Positions 7,537 to 16,683 are shown, counted from the first letter of the stretch. The stretch is 64,000 nucleotides of DNA from Ralstonia wenshanensis (GCF_021173085.1 NZ_CP076412.1:1364001-1428000), one strand, 5' to 3'. Notes: generated by a model from the sequence alone, not told the origin. Numbers and translations: made by a program.

Positions 7537-9585
7537 ATGGCGACTACCACTACCACCTCCTCGACCAGCAACTACGTTCCGCCGATCTCCATTCCCGGTA
7601 TCGGGACGAGCATCGACGTCAATTCGCTGGTGACCAGCCTCATGAAGGTGGAAAGCCAGCCGCTGACGCAGCTGCAGACGCAGCAAAGCTCGTACCAGAC
7701 GCAGCTGTCGGCCGTGGGCTCGCTCAAGAGTGCGCTGTCGACCTTCCAGACTGCGCTGTCGAGCCTGACCAGCGCATCGAACTACAGCGCGATGAAGGCC
7801 AGCGGCTACGACACGTCGATGCTGAGTGCGTCGGTGACGGGCTCGGCGCCTGCAGGTTCCTACGCGGTCAATGTCACGCAGCTTGCGCAATCGCAGGTGC
7901 TGGCGGCGCAGGGGCAGACGTCCACCACGACCGCCATCGGCAGCGGCGCCTCGACCACGATTTCGTTCTCGTTCGGCTCGGTGTCGGGCGGCTCGTTTTC
8001 CGGTGGCAAGTACACCGGTTCGACGTTCACGCAGAACGGCAATCTGGCGGGTGGCTCGATCACGATCGATTCTTCCAACAACACGCTGGCGGGCATCCGT
8101 GACGCGATCAACTCGGCCAACCTGGGTGTGTCGGCCAGCATCGTGAACGACGGCAGCGGCAGCCCGTACCGTCTGGTGCTGACGTCGACTGCGGGCGGCT
8201 CCAGCTCGGAGATGAAGATTTCGGTGTCGGGCGACTCGACGCTGCAATCGCTGCTCTCGCAAGACCCGGCCGGCACGCAGAACATGACCGAGGTGACCAC
8301 GGGCCAGAACGCCCTGGCCACCATCAACGGCATTGCCGTGCAGAGCCCGACCAACACGTTGTCGAACGTGGTGGACGGCACATCGTTCACGCTCTCAAAG
8401 ACGGGCAGCACCAACGTGACGGTGGGCAACGACCCGACCGCCACCACCACCGCCGTCACCAACTTCGTGAACGGCTACAACGCGCTGCGCACGCAACTGA
8501 ATTCGCTCACCAAGATCGACACCGCCAACAGCGCCAACAACGGCCCGCTGGCGGGCGATGTGAGCACCAAGACGCTCATCAACCAGATTACCGACGTGCT
8601 GGGCCAGGCGGTCGGCAACGGCAATTACCAGTCGCTGGGCAGCGTGGGTGTGACGATGAATTCCGACGGCACGCTGTCGGTTGACAACACCAAGCTGTCG
8701 GCAGCGGTTGCAAAGTCGCCCAGCCAGGTGGCGGGCTTGTTTGCCGGTACCGGCACGGCCACCGATTCGCTCGTCAGCGTGCCGACGTTTTCGGATTCCA
8801 CGCAGGCCGGCACCTACGCCGTCAACGTGACGCAGTTGGCCACGCAGGGCACGCTCACGGGTTCTGCCGCCGCCAACACGACCATCACGGCGGGTGTGAA
8901 TGACACGCTCGCGTTCAACATCAGCGGCATGTCCGTCAACGTGACGTTGGCGGCCGGCAGCTACACCGCAGCGACCCTGGCTGCGCAGATCCAGAGCCAG
9001 ATCAACGCATCGACCACGCTGCAGAGCGCCAAGGTCACTGCGTCGGTGTCGGCTGACGCCAGCGGCGTGCTGAGCGTGACCGATAGCCAGTTCGGCTCGG
9101 TGTCGGCGGTGTCGGTATCAGGCGCGGGGGCTTCATCGCTCTTCGGCGCGAGCCCGACGGCCACCAACGGTCTGGATGTGCAGGGCACCATCAACGGCGT
9201 TGCTGCCACCAGTTCGGGGCAGAACCTGTATGGGGTCAGCGGTTCGGCAACCGACGGCTTGACGGTGCAGGTGGCCGGCGGCCCGCTGGGCGCCCGTGGC
9301 ACGGTCACGGTGCAGCGCGGTTACGCCGCCCAGCTCAACACGGTGATGACGAGCCTGCTGTCGTCCAGCGGCATGGTGCAGAACGAGACGGACGCGATCA
9401 ACAGTTCGCTCACTTCGCTTGCCAGCCAGATCACCGCCATGCAGACGCGGCTGGATAACAAGCAGGCGCTGTACTACACGCAGTTCAACGCGTTGTCGGC
9501 AGCGGTGGCGAGCATGACGAACACAAGCAATTACCTGACGACGCAGCTCGCGGCCATTGCGAAGCAAACTTCGAGCAGCAACTAA
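7537..9585 (+). CDS. fliD: Flagellar filament cap protein FliD (long form)
   Basis: 682 aa, clearly longer than the common 450-480 aa. The N-terminus has the FliD_N signature (ISIPGIGTSIDVNSLVTSLMKVESQPLTQL, two blocks of about 15). The C-terminus has the heptad-rich FliD_C tail (SSLTSLASQITAMQTRLDNKQALYYTQFNALS). The extra length includes a duplicated segment: SYAVNVTQLAQSQ near residue 107 and TYAVNVTQLATQG near residue 426, each beginning a similar Ser/Thr-rich domain. This suggests an internal domain duplication in the surface-exposed part. FliD caps the filament and catalyses flagellin folding. The fliS chaperone gene follows. Confidence 0.93.
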   Translation: MATTTTTSSTSNYVPPISIPGIGTSIDVNSLVTSLMKVESQPLTQLQTQQSSYQTQLSAVGSLKSALSTFQTALSSLTSASNYSAMKASGYDTSMLSASVTGSAPAGSYAVNVTQLAQSQVLAAQGQTSTTTAIGSGASTTISFSFGSVSGGSFSGGKYTGSTFTQNGNLAGGSITIDSSNNTLAGIRDAINSANLGVSASIVNDGSGSPYRLVLTSTAGGSSSEMKISVSGDSTLQSLLSQDPAGTQNMTEVTTGQNALATINGIAVQSPTNTLSNVVDGTSFTLSKTGSTNVTVGNDPTATTTAVTNFVNGYNALRTQLNSLTKIDTANSANNGPLAGDVSTKTLINQITDVLGQAVGNGNYQSLGSVGVTMNSDGTLSVDNTKLSAAVAKSPSQVAGLFAGTGTATDSLVSVPTFSDSTQAGTYAVNVTQLATQGTLTGSAAANTTITAGVNDTLAFNISGMSVNVTLAAGSYTAATLAAQIQSQINASTTLQSAKVTASVSADASGVLSVTDSQFGSVSAVSVSGAGASSLFGASPTATNGLDVQGTINGVAATSSGQNLYGVSGSATDGLTVQVAGGPLGARGTVTVQRGYAAQLNTVMTSLLSSSGMVQNETDAINSSLTSLASQITAMQTRLDNKQALYYTQFNALSAAVASMTNTSNYLTTQLAAIAKQTSSSN

Positions 9586-9645
9586 GCCAGGTTCAGGTTT
9601 AGAGCACAACCCAAAACAAAACAGACTACAGCGAGGACCTTTTCC

Positions 9646-10083
9646 ATGTACGCTGCACGCCGTGCCATCGGTGCCTATGCGCAAGTCGGCATCGAGACGT
9701 CCGTGGTAGACGCCAATCCGCACCGCCTCATCGCCATGCTGTTCGAAGGCGCGCGCGCCGCCATCAACCTGGCCGGCGCTGCCATCCAGCGCGGCGACGT
9801 GCTGGCCAAGGTGCGAGCGTTTGACAAGGCAATCTCGATCATCGGCCAGGGCCTGCAGGCCAGCCTCGATCACCAGCGCGGCGGCGACATCGCTGTGCAA
9901 CTGAACACGCTGTACGACTACATGCTGCGCCGCCTGCTGGTGGCCAACGGCAACAACGATCTGACAATCCTCGCAGAGGTGGACGCCTTGTTGGTCCCGC
10001 TGCAGGATGCGTGGCTCGCCATCGGCCAGACCGGCCAGCCGGCTGCCGCCGCGGCGAACAGCCATCTGAGCGTTGTGAGCTGA
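9646..10083 (+). CDS. fliS: Flagellin export chaperone FliS
   Basis: 145 aa with the FliS four-helix pattern (YAQVGIETSVVDANPHRLIAMLFEGA, LNTLYDYMLRRLLVANGNND). FliS binds the C-terminus of flagellin in the cytosol and prevents premature polymerisation. GAGGA sits 8 bp before the ATG. It lies 60 bp after fliD and before fliT, so co-transcription is likely. Confidence 0.95.
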   Translation: MYAARRAIGAYAQVGIETSVVDANPHRLIAMLFEGARAAINLAGAAIQRGDVLAKVRAFDKAISIIGQGLQASLDHQRGGDIAVQLNTLYDYMLRRLLVANGNNDLTILAEVDALLVPLQDAWLAIGQTGQPAAAAANSHLSVVS

Positions 10084-10141
10084 TTGCCGGTCGTTTGTAG
10101 GAACGCGACCTTTGACTGAATTCGGCCCAACTGGAGCCAAT

Positions 10142-10498
10142 ATGCACCGCAACATCCCGATCAAGGACAGCGAAAGTCTGTTCACCTGCTACGAAGCCAT
10201 CGCACGCCTGACCGCCGAAATGGTCAGCGCGGCCGAAGTGGGTAACTGGGAAGTCGTCAGTACGCTCGAACGCGAGAGCGCCGCCTATGTGGATGCGCTG
10301 CGCCGTTCCGAGCCGCATCCGCAGCTCTCGCGTGCAGACGTGGAGCGCAAGCGCACGCTGCTCGTGCGCATTCTGGAAGATGACGCCCGCGTGCGCGCCA
10401 TGGTGTATCCGCGCCTGGACCGCCTGCAAAAGCGTATCGACACGGCGCGCCGCGCCACCACCGCAAGCAACGCTTACGGCAGCATGGCGCGTTATTGA
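10142..10498 (+). CDS. fliT: Flagellar protein FliT (FliD chaperone)
   Basis: 118 aa from ATG 10142 with GGAG upstream. An in-frame TTG at 10112 would add ten atypical residues. The sequence is all-helical with a FliT-like layout (SLFTCYEAIARLTAEMVSAAEVGNWEVV, then two further helices). FliT is the FliD chaperone and in enterics also an FlhDC antagonist. FliT proteins diverge strongly, so the call rests largely on position after fliS. The 3' end overlaps the convergent glycosyltransferase gene by 7 bp. Confidence 0.8.
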   Translation: MHRNIPIKDSESLFTCYEAIARLTAEMVSAAEVGNWEVVSTLERESAAYVDALRRSEPHPQLSRADVERKRTLLVRILEDDARVRAMVYPRLDRLQKRIDTARRATTASNAYGSMARY

Positions 10499-11574
10499 GA
10501 CGAAGCGTTCTGCAGCTGTTTTGACAGCGTCAGATAGTGCTCGGACTTGCGTGCGAGCGCGTGACTCTGCATCTGGTACACGATCGCCAGTTGCTGGGCA
10601 GCGAGGAAGCTGCCCCGGCCGACGACGCTGCCGTCCATCTCCGGTTGGTCGCCGATCTCAAGGCAGCGGTTGAGGACCTGCTCTGCCAACGGTAGCCACC
10701 GGGCGCCTGCCTCATCAGGCTGCTTGGCCGCCGCATCCAGCAACACCAATCCCAGCGCAAAGCACAGATCAGGAAAGTCCGGCCACGTCTGGATGGCGAC
10801 ATCGCCTTGCGCGAGCGCCTCTTCAACGCGGTCGGCCTTGCCGAGGCTGTACACATAGCGCAGCGCGAGGTTGCGGCGGTAGGGCGCATCTGCCGGCGCC
10901 AGGCTGAAGGCGCGTGCGTAGTACGTTGCGGCCTTTGCGTAGTCTTCATGGTGCAGCTCGGTTTCCTTGCCGAGCTGATACAGCACGTATGGGTCGTCCG
11001 GCCTGTGCGCGAGTTCATCGAGCAGCAGTTGCGTATTGCGCTCGCCTTTCTTCTGCATCTTGGCCGCGGTATAGCCGTCGTGGCGGACCACGATCGGCAC
11101 GCGCGCCGCTGGCAATGACGACACCGGCTGCTCGTGAATGCGCCCCGTATAGTGCACGCCACGCGGCAGCACGCGCGGGATCCACGCAATCAGTTGGCTG
11201 GCGGCTTCGGCCGCATCGGTATCGTTCTTGACGCACACCACGCCCACGGACGGCTCTCGGCCGCTGAGCGTGCGCAGGTGCTCGCCGCCACTCTCCAGCC
11301 ATTCGTCTGCATCGAGGACGAGATTCCAGTCGGCATTGGCAGCCTGCAGCGCGGTGTTGCGCGCGGCCGAGAAATCGTTCGTCCAGGCCATGTGGCTGAC
11401 GAGCGCGCCGCACGACTGGGCAATGGCTACGGTGTCGTCGGTCGAGCCCGTATCCAGCACCACCATGCGATCGACAAACGGCTTGGCGCTGAGCAGGCAG
11501 CGGGCAATGCTGGCGGCTTCATTGCGGGCGATGACAACCAGCGCCACATCGGCGGAAGCAGACGGGGCGCTCAT
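10492..11574 (-). CDS. GT2 glycosyltransferase with TPR-like C-terminus (copy A)
   Basis: 360 aa from ATG 11574, whose ATGA overlaps the ohrR stop. The N-terminal GT-A domain begins ALVVIARNEAASIARCL, has LDTGSTDDT at about 40-48 and the metal-binding DADEW at 88-92. The C-terminal half is helical TPR-like ([28 protein letters not shown]). It is paralogous to the transferase at 21126-22235 over its entire length. Similar GT2-TPR proteins modify flagellin or cell-surface glycans, and position beside fliT supports a flagellar substrate. Donor and acceptor are unknown. A frame extension to 11667 lies inside ohrR and is rejected. Confidence 0.82.
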   Translation of the reverse strand: MSAPSASADVALVVIARNEAASIARCLLSAKPFVDRMVVLDTGSTDDTVAIAQSCGALVSHMAWTNDFSAARNTALQAANADWNLVLDADEWLESGGEHLRTLSGREPSVGVVCVKNDTDAAEAASQLIAWIPRVLPRGVHYTGRIHEQPVSSLPAARVPIVVRHDGYTAAKMQKKGERNTQLLLDELAHRPDDPYVLYQLGKETELHHEDYAKAATYYARAFSLAPADAPYRRNLALRYVYSLGKADRVEEALAQGDVAIQTWPDFPDLCFALGLVLLDAAAKQPDEAGARWLPLAEQVLNRCLEIGDQPEMDGSVVGRGSFLAAQQLAIVYQMQSHALARKSEHYLTLSKQLQNASSQ

Positions 11575-12014
11575 TCGCGGTCGTCCGCCGTAGCCAGTGC
11601 GTCGAGCAGCTTGCGCAGCACGTTGCGCGTGGCGCCAATCTCGTCCAATTCCAGCGGAATCTTGCAAACCAGCGCTTCGGGCACTTTGGCCGCCCGCTCG
11701 CGCAGTGCGCGGCCGGCATCGGTCAGCTCGATGACGACGCGGCGCTGATCCTCGGGATCGCGCGTGCGGGTGACGAGGCCTTGTTCTTCCAGGCGCTTGA
11801 GCAACGGGGTCAGCGTACCCGTATCGAGGTACAGCGTGCGGCCGAGGTCACCTACGGCGCACGGCGCCTGCTGCCAGCACGCCAGCATCACGAGGTATTG
11901 CGGATAGGTCAGGCCCAGCTCATCCAGCAGCGGCCGGTAGAGGCGCGTCAGCAGATGGCCGGCGGCATACAAAGGAAAGCAGAGCTGCTGATCGAGCGCC
12001 AGCACGTCGTTCAC
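11571..12014 (-). CDS. ohrR: OhrR, MarR-family organic peroxide sensor-repressor
   Basis: 147 aa with a MarR winged helix (GLTYPQYLVMLACW, LGRTLYLDTGTLTPLLKRLEEQGLVTRTR). Cys12 in LDQQLCFPLYA is the conserved redox-sensing cysteine of OhrR proteins, and the Tyr residues that sense its oxidation are in their usual neighbourhood. It represses ohr until organic hydroperoxides oxidise it. It lies 74 bp downstream of ohr on the same strand. The palindrome at 12588-12607 is the likely operator. Confidence 0.92.
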   Translation of the reverse strand: MNDVLALDQQLCFPLYAAGHLLTRLYRPLLDELGLTYPQYLVMLACWQQAPCAVGDLGRTLYLDTGTLTPLLKRLEEQGLVTRTRDPEDQRRVVIELTDAGRALRERAAKVPEALVCKIPLELDEIGATRNVLRKLLDALATADDRE

Positions 12015-12088
12015 GGAAAACTCCCGGGGGGACGGTCTGGCGCCCGAGCGGCGAGTGCCGCATCGGCCCTGAAAAGGCTAAGCGAGGC

Positions 12089-12511
12089 TCAGCGCGTGAC
12101 CGTGTTCAATTGGACGTCAATATTGCCACGGACGGCATGCGAATAGGGGCATACACCATGTGCGGCAGCCACAAGCGCCTCCGCCGTCGCCTGGTCAACG
12201 CCGCTCAGGGTGGCCGCCAGCGACACCGTCAACGCAAACCCGCCGTCTTCGCGCGGGCCGATGCCGACCGTGGCCGTGACCGATGTCGACGCCAGCTTGA
12301 TCTGCTTGGCACGTGCAACATGCAGCACTGCGTTTTCAAAGCAGGCGGCATAACCGGCGGCAAACAGTTGCTCAGGGTTGGTGGCGGCACCGCCGGCGCC
12401 GCCGAGTTCGCGCGGCAGCGACAGGGGCAGGTCAAGCGTGCCGTCGGCGCTGCGAACATGGCCGGCACGGCCGCCTTCAGCGGTGACTTGCGTCTGGTAA
12501 AGCGTCTTCAT
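12089..12511 (-). CDS. ohr: Organic hydroperoxide resistance protein Ohr
   Basis: 140 aa, OsmC/Ohr superfamily, the normal length. The two catalytic cysteines are present: Cys57 in GYAACFENA and Cys121 in HGVCPYSHA. Ohr is a thiol peroxidase that reduces fatty-acid and other organic hydroperoxides with lipoylated proteins as electron donors. It is transcribed from the promoter under the OhrR-type palindrome, followed by ohrR. The pair is inserted between the glycosyltransferase gene and a fliE copy and has no evident flagellar role. Confidence 0.95.
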   Translation of the reverse strand: MKTLYQTQVTAEGGRAGHVRSADGTLDLPLSLPRELGGAGGAATNPEQLFAAGYAACFENAVLHVARAKQIKLASTSVTATVGIGPREDGGFALTVSLAATLSGVDQATAEALVAAAHGVCPYSHAVRGNIDVQLNTVTR

Positions 12512-12587
12512 GGTCGGGTCCTCTTGCTGGGAAACCCGGTCGGCGACATGTCGGCCGGGAGATCGATGTCAGAAATCGATGATGCAA

Positions 12588-12607
12588 TTATATTGTGTGC
12601 AATATAA
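12588..12607. promoter_or_regulatory. OhrR operator
   Basis: A perfect inverted repeat, TTATATTG and CAATATAA around TGTG, 77 bp upstream of the ohr ATG. The AT-rich TATATTG/CAATATA arms and the position upstream of ohr match known OhrR operators. Confidence 0.75.
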
Positions 12608-12627
12608 ATCGCAAGGGCGACCGCAGA

Positions 12628-12653
12628 CCCTTTTCCCGAACGTGGAAAAAGGG
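12628..12653. terminator. Possible hairpin downstream of fliE copy 1
   Basis: CCCTTTTCC (12628-12636) pairs with GGAAAAAGGG (12644-12653). There is no clear T-tract on either strand, so the hairpin may be only a weak terminator at the end of the fliE-to-fliE operon before ohr. Confidence 0.35.
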
Positions 12654-12669
12654 GGAGGGGAGAGTGATC

Positions 12670-12996
12670 TTAGATCGACATGCTCATGATGCTTTGATAG
12701 GCCGAGACCAGCTTGTTGCGCACCTGTACGGCCGTCTGCATGTCGATGTTGGCCTTCTGCAGCGAGAGCATCACGTCGTGCAGGTCGACGTCGTTGTTGC
12801 CCATTTCAAAGCTGCGGGAAATGGATTCGGCCTTCTGCTGTGAAGCGTCGACGCGGTCCAGCGACGACTTCAGCACGGAGCCGAAGTCGACGCTGGGTTT
12901 GCCGGTTTCGCCGCTGGCGCTGCTGCCGCCGACAGTGGACGGCGCCAGCACGCTGTTCATCAGCGAGACGACGGAATGGGCGTTGGAGAGATCCAT
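12670..12996 (-). CDS. fliE: Flagellar hook-basal body protein FliE, second copy
   Basis: 108 aa. From about residue 35 onward it is nearly identical to the fliE at 22270-22608 (SLDRVDASQQKAES, SFEMGNNDVDLHDVMLSLQKANIDMQTAVQVRNK, ending IMSMSI), with differences concentrated in residues 3-35. All typical FliE features are kept, so it looks functional rather than decayed. FliE joins the MS ring to the rod. This copy is the last gene of the glycan operon, 18 bp after the glycosyltransferase stop. It lacks a visible Shine-Dalgarno site, unlike copy 2. Confidence 0.93.
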   Translation of the reverse strand: MDLSNAHSVVSLMNSVLAPSTVGGSSASGETGKPSVDFGSVLKSSLDRVDASQQKAESISRSFEMGNNDVDLHDVMLSLQKANIDMQTAVQVRNKLVSAYQSIMSMSI

Positions 12997-13014
12997 GTGG
13001 GTGTGACCAGTGAC

Positions 13015-14289
13015 TCAGGGGAATTTGGCGAGCGTTTCGAGTTCCGACACGAAACGGACTTCGCGGCCGGGCGGCACCGCAATGTCCATCGGGATCGGCG
13101 TGACGACGATGGTGTGATGCGGAATGGCGTCATCGTCGTCGAGCACCAGGAACTCCGTGTCGGCAAAGCCGTGCGCGTGGTGGAAGACCTGCAGCGGCGC
13201 GCGGCGCAGCGTGGCGTACTTCGGCGGCTGGGGCTTGAACGGGTCGAGCTTGGTCACGTATTCGAACGCCGCGTTGACACGGTACAGGTCATACGGTGCG
13301 GGAAGATCGGACACTTCACCCAGCGCGCGGACGCGGTTGGCGATGTAGTAGTTGTCGATCCAGTTGCCGCCTTCATGCGTGCGCAGGCGCAGCGCGACCT
13401 TCATGCGTGCGAGCACGAACTGGTTGATGGCGTTCAGCCATTCGGGGCGCTCGGCGGCCGGCAGCGTGTGCGAGAACTTGCCGAACAGATATTCGAGGCC
13501 ACCGCGATAGCGGTCCCACGCGTGTTTCACCTCTTCGTTGCCGGCCTGGGCGCGGGTCTCGTCGGCAAAGTAGCGCGAGACCGAACGATAGAACGGCGTC
13601 TTGCTGAAGTACACCGCGCTGGAGCCGAGCATTTCGGCCGCGTGCACGAAGGCGTAGAACGCAGGTTCCGGCGCGCTGAAGTAGATGCGGTCCATCACCT
13701 CGCGGCGCGCCAGGTAGATCTCCGGAAAGAGGTGGTGCGACAACACCAGTGCCAGCAGCTTGGCGTAGTCGTGCTGCTCGATCAGGTAGTTGTCGTCCTG
13801 GCGATAGAACGCGGTGACGTCCTGCCGCGTCGGCAAGTCGTGAATGAACCACGGCGCAAAGATGACATCCACGCCCGGGTTGCGCTCGAAGATGTCGATG
13901 TTGTTGTTGATTTCGGCCAGGATCGGGAGGTCGTCATCGGCGTGGTAGAGCACGTACTTGCCCTGTGCGCTGCGATAGAGCTGGTTCAGGTTTTCTGCTG
14001 ATCCGAGGTTCGACGGGCGGCGGAAATACCGGATGTTCAGCTTGTCCTGATAGCGGCCCACAACCTCTTCCGTCGCGTCGGTCGAGCAGTTGTCGCCGAT
14101 CAGCAATTCGTAGCTGAATTTCAGTTCGCCGATCTGCGAGACGAGTTCTGCGAGCAGGTTGTCGAGGTAGCGGGCGCGGTTGTAGGTCGGGATGCAGACG
14201 CTCAGCGCAACCTGCTGGATGACCGCGTCGTGCTTTACGGGCGCGATGTCCTGCAGCGCTTCGGTTTGGATTGCTTCGATCTCACTCAT
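13015..14289 (-). CDS. GT2 glycosyltransferase
   Basis: 424 aa from ATG 14289, overlapping the upstream WbqC-like gene by 4 bp (ATGA). The GT-A fold starts at LSVCIPTYNRARYLDNLLAEL, has the nucleotide motif GDNCSTDAT and the metal motif HADDD (about residue 120). The C-terminal 200 residues are not recognised. It is the last sugar gene before fliE copy 1 and is a candidate transferase for the modified CDP-sugar made by this operon. It is not closely related to the two GT2-TPR paralogues. Confidence 0.82.
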   Translation of the reverse strand: MSEIEAIQTEALQDIAPVKHDAVIQQVALSVCIPTYNRARYLDNLLAELVSQIGELKFSYELLIGDNCSTDATEEVVGRYQDKLNIRYFRRPSNLGSAENLNQLYRSAQGKYVLYHADDDLPILAEINNNIDIFERNPGVDVIFAPWFIHDLPTRQDVTAFYRQDDNYLIEQHDYAKLLALVLSHHLFPEIYLARREVMDRIYFSAPEPAFYAFVHAAEMLGSSAVYFSKTPFYRSVSRYFADETRAQAGNEEVKHAWDRYRGGLEYLFGKFSHTLPAAERPEWLNAINQFVLARMKVALRLRTHEGGNWIDNYYIANRVRALGEVSDLPAPYDLYRVNAAFEYVTKLDPFKPQPPKYATLRRAPLQVFHHAHGFADTEFLVLDDDDAIPHHTIVVTPIPMDIAVPPGREVRFVSELETLAKFP

Positions 14290-14999
14290 TGGATGAACTC
14301 GCGCCAGTTGAGGGTCTGAGGGCACATGTACTGCTTGCCGGCCGGGCCGTGGTTGGCAATCAGGTCCAGGCTGCTGACAAAGGGGGTGAATGCGCCATGC
14401 AACTGCGGATACGGCCGCATGGCGTAGTTCATGTATTCGACGGTGACGCCTTGCTGCTCGAACTCGGCGTGGGCCAGGTAGTTCCTGGCGCCGTGTCCGG
14501 TGATGTAGGTGTCGCCTTGCAGCTTCTTCACGATGGCGAGTACGCGGTCGCTGTTGCGGCCGGGAATGTCCAGCTCAGGCGAGTCGACAAACTTGCTGTC
14601 CAGGTCGATGCCCAGGTAGCGGCACACCGCGCGCATGGACGCCAGTGCCAGCGCACCCATGTTGGCGTACTCGGCCTCGTACACCGTGCGCACCAGCGCC
14701 AGCATGTCGCTTGCATGCGGTGCGGCTTCGTAGGCCTGCTCCAGCATGCGCAGATGCTGCGCACGCCAGTCGACATTGGTAGCGGGTTTGACTTCATCAA
14801 TGCGCGCGCCGAGGTGGAACTTCTCCAGCGGCACCGTCATCCATCGCGTGCCGGCGGGCTCCTTGATCTGCACGCGGTTGGTGAAGCTGCCCTTGGAGAA
14901 CTGCACGTCGGCGTAATTGACGAGCACGTCGGCCAGCAGGATCTGCTCGAGCAGACCCACCCACGGGAACAGCATCGGCTGTGTGATCACGATCTTCAT
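14286..14999 (-). CDS. WbqC-like family protein
   Basis: 237 aa. It begins IVITQPMLFPWVGLLEQILLADVLVNYADVQFSK (two blocks), the N-terminal signature of the WbqC-like family, and contains NRVQIK and WMTVPL. Family members occur in O-antigen and flagellar glycan clusters. Their reaction is not firmly established, but genetic context suggests transfer of an amino-acid or acyl group to an amino sugar. The gene is coupled on both sides by 4-bp overlaps. Confidence 0.85.
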   Translation of the reverse strand: MKIVITQPMLFPWVGLLEQILLADVLVNYADVQFSKGSFTNRVQIKEPAGTRWMTVPLEKFHLGARIDEVKPATNVDWRAQHLRMLEQAYEAAPHASDMLALVRTVYEAEYANMGALALASMRAVCRYLGIDLDSKFVDSPELDIPGRNSDRVLAIVKKLQGDTYITGHGARNYLAHAEFEQQGVTVEYMNYAMRPYPQLHGAFTPFVSSLDLIANHGPAGKQYMCPQTLNWREFIQ

Positions 15000-15511
15000 G
15001 ACGACAGCATCCGTTCCATCAGGACAACGTCATGCCAACGGTTGTCTTGCAGGTAGTGGCCGGCCAACGTGCCGATGGTGCGGAAGTCGAGCTTCTCGTA
15101 CAGCGCGATGGCGCGTGTGTTCTCGGCCAGGACCTCTAGCGTGATCTTGCGCAGGCACAGCGTTTCGCTGGCGTACGCAAACGCGGCTTCGCATGCGGCC
15201 CGCCCGTGGCCCTTGCCTTGCGCGGACGACGCCAGGCAGATGCCCAGCGAAGCGTGTCGATTGACCGCATCGATGTGGTTCAACTGCAGATAGCCCAGCA
15301 CGCTGTCATCTGCTTGGCTGGCAATGACGAAGAGCACCAGGTCGCTCTGCTTCGATTTCGCGATCAGCCAGTCGCGCACACTCGCAGCCGAGTTTGGCCG
15401 CGGGCGCGTCATGAGCTGCAGCTGCGTCGGCACGTCGTTGCGCAGCGGCAGCAGTTGGGCGATGTCGCTCTCGCGCCATTCCCGAAGAACGAGTGAACCG
15501 CGCGCGATCAT
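14996..15511 (-). CDS. GNAT N-acetyltransferase, RimJ/RimL type
   Basis: 171 aa with the GNAT layout: LVLREWRESDIAQLLPLRND at the start, acetyl-CoA loop SSAQGKGHGRAACEAAF (Q/RxxGxG/A type), and the late motif ENTRAIALYEKLDFRTIG. In this operon it probably N-acylates the 4-amino sugar made by the aminotransferase, like PseH or WecD in other pathways. That substrate is inferred from context. It overlaps both neighbours by 4 bp. Confidence 0.8.
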   Translation of the reverse strand: MIARGSLVLREWRESDIAQLLPLRNDVPTQLQLMTRPRPNSAASVRDWLIAKSKQSDLVLFVIASQADDSVLGYLQLNHIDAVNRHASLGICLASSAQGKGHGRAACEAAFAYASETLCLRKITLEVLAENTRAIALYEKLDFRTIGTLAGHYLQDNRWHDVVLMERMLSS

Positions 15512-16683
15512 GGCTGGAAACGGAAATAGCGGAAGCGATTCGGATACGCGGCTTCCACGGTGTGCCGCACTTCATCGGCAATGACCGGGTTCACGGCCAG
15601 GTACACCACTTCAACTTCGTCCGGAATGCTGTCGAGCGCCACCACCGGCTTGCCGGCCAGGGACGACCCTTGCAGGTACGGGTTCTGATCGACAAACGCG
15701 CGCAGGGCATGCGGCTGTTGCAGGTTGCTTGCGGTGTAGGCGCCGTAGAACCCGGCACCGTAAATCACAGCGGGCGCGTTGCCGTGCTGCGTTTCAAAGT
15801 CCGTCAGATGGCTGGAGGCTTGCTGCCAGAAACCCGCAAGCTTGCGAGCGGCGCGCTGCGTGTCGGCCAATTCTTGTGTGTCGAGCATCGGCGCGACTTT
15901 GCTGTCACCAGGACGGCGCACGGCGGTCACGACGAACGCGCCACGATGGCTTTGGGCGTCGGCCTCGAGCAGATCAAACCCGTGGTTGGCCAGCAGCGTC
16001 TGCAGCGACGTGTGCGTGAAATGGTTGACGTGATCGGCCACCAGAAAGTCGACCGAGTTGGTGAACGTGTTTGGCACGATCGCGTACAGCCGGCCGCCGT
16101 CACGCAGCAGGCTGTGGATGTTGCGCAGCGCGGTCGTCAGGTCGGGGATGTGCTCCAGCGAGAAGAACGAGCTGACGACATCGAACGAACGCTGCCATGC
16201 CGGCGGAATCGTGTACGTCGCCCATTGTTCGGGGCTCAGGAACTTTTCCCAGAAGCCGACGTAGCGGTCGCTGATGTCGAACAGGTGGACGTTTACGTCG
16301 GGGCGCTGCTGTTTCAGCAGGCGCATGGTGGCGCTTTTTGCGCAGCCGAAGTCGACCACGCGCGCCCCTTCCGGCAGGGCCAGCTTGCGCTGGAACGTGG
16401 CGACCTGGTGGTCGGCGCGGAAGATCTTCTGGCCGTTCTCAACCGCGTAGATCTGGTCTTCTTCCTCGCTGCCCACGAGGATGTCGTACTCGGTGTCGTA
16501 GAAGCTGCCGTTGTCACACAGCTCGGCGGTCTGGATATGGCCGCACGCGGCACAGCAGAAGACTTCCAGCGTGCCGTCCATGGCACGGCGCAGCGAAGAC
16601 AGCGAGCTTTGCGGCGCAGCGCGGTAAATCGGTTCGGCCAGCGGTTGCTGGCAGACATTGCAGGGCAGTGCACCTTGGGTCAT
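15508..16683 (-). CDS. SAM-dependent C-methyltransferase, zinc-binding sugar type
   Basis: 391 aa from ATG 16683; the longer frame to 16755 runs into the neighbouring gene. It has a putative N-terminal zinc-binding pair (C8xxC11 and C44xxC47), a SAM-binding Rossmann motif (VVDFGCAKS, about 109-117) and a C-terminal Rossmann-like domain (PAVIYGAGFYGAYTASNL). This three-part layout is that of sugar C-methyltransferases acting on NDP-4-keto-6-deoxyhexoses (TylC3/NovU family). The substrate is probably the 4-keto intermediate from RfbG. A regular protein or lipid methyltransferase is less likely. Confidence 0.78.
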   Translation of the reverse strand: MTQGALPCNVCQQPLAEPIYRAAPQSSLSSLRRAMDGTLEVFCCAACGHIQTAELCDNGSFYDTEYDILVGSEEEDQIYAVENGQKIFRADHQVATFQRKLALPEGARVVDFGCAKSATMRLLKQQRPDVNVHLFDISDRYVGFWEKFLSPEQWATYTIPPAWQRSFDVVSSFFSLEHIPDLTTALRNIHSLLRDGGRLYAIVPNTFTNSVDFLVADHVNHFTHTSLQTLLANHGFDLLEADAQSHRGAFVVTAVRRPGDSKVAPMLDTQELADTQRAARKLAGFWQQASSHLTDFETQHGNAPAVIYGAGFYGAYTASNLQQPHALRAFVDQNPYLQGSSLAGKPVVALDSIPDEVEVVYLAVNPVIADEVRHTVEAAYPNRFRYFRFQP

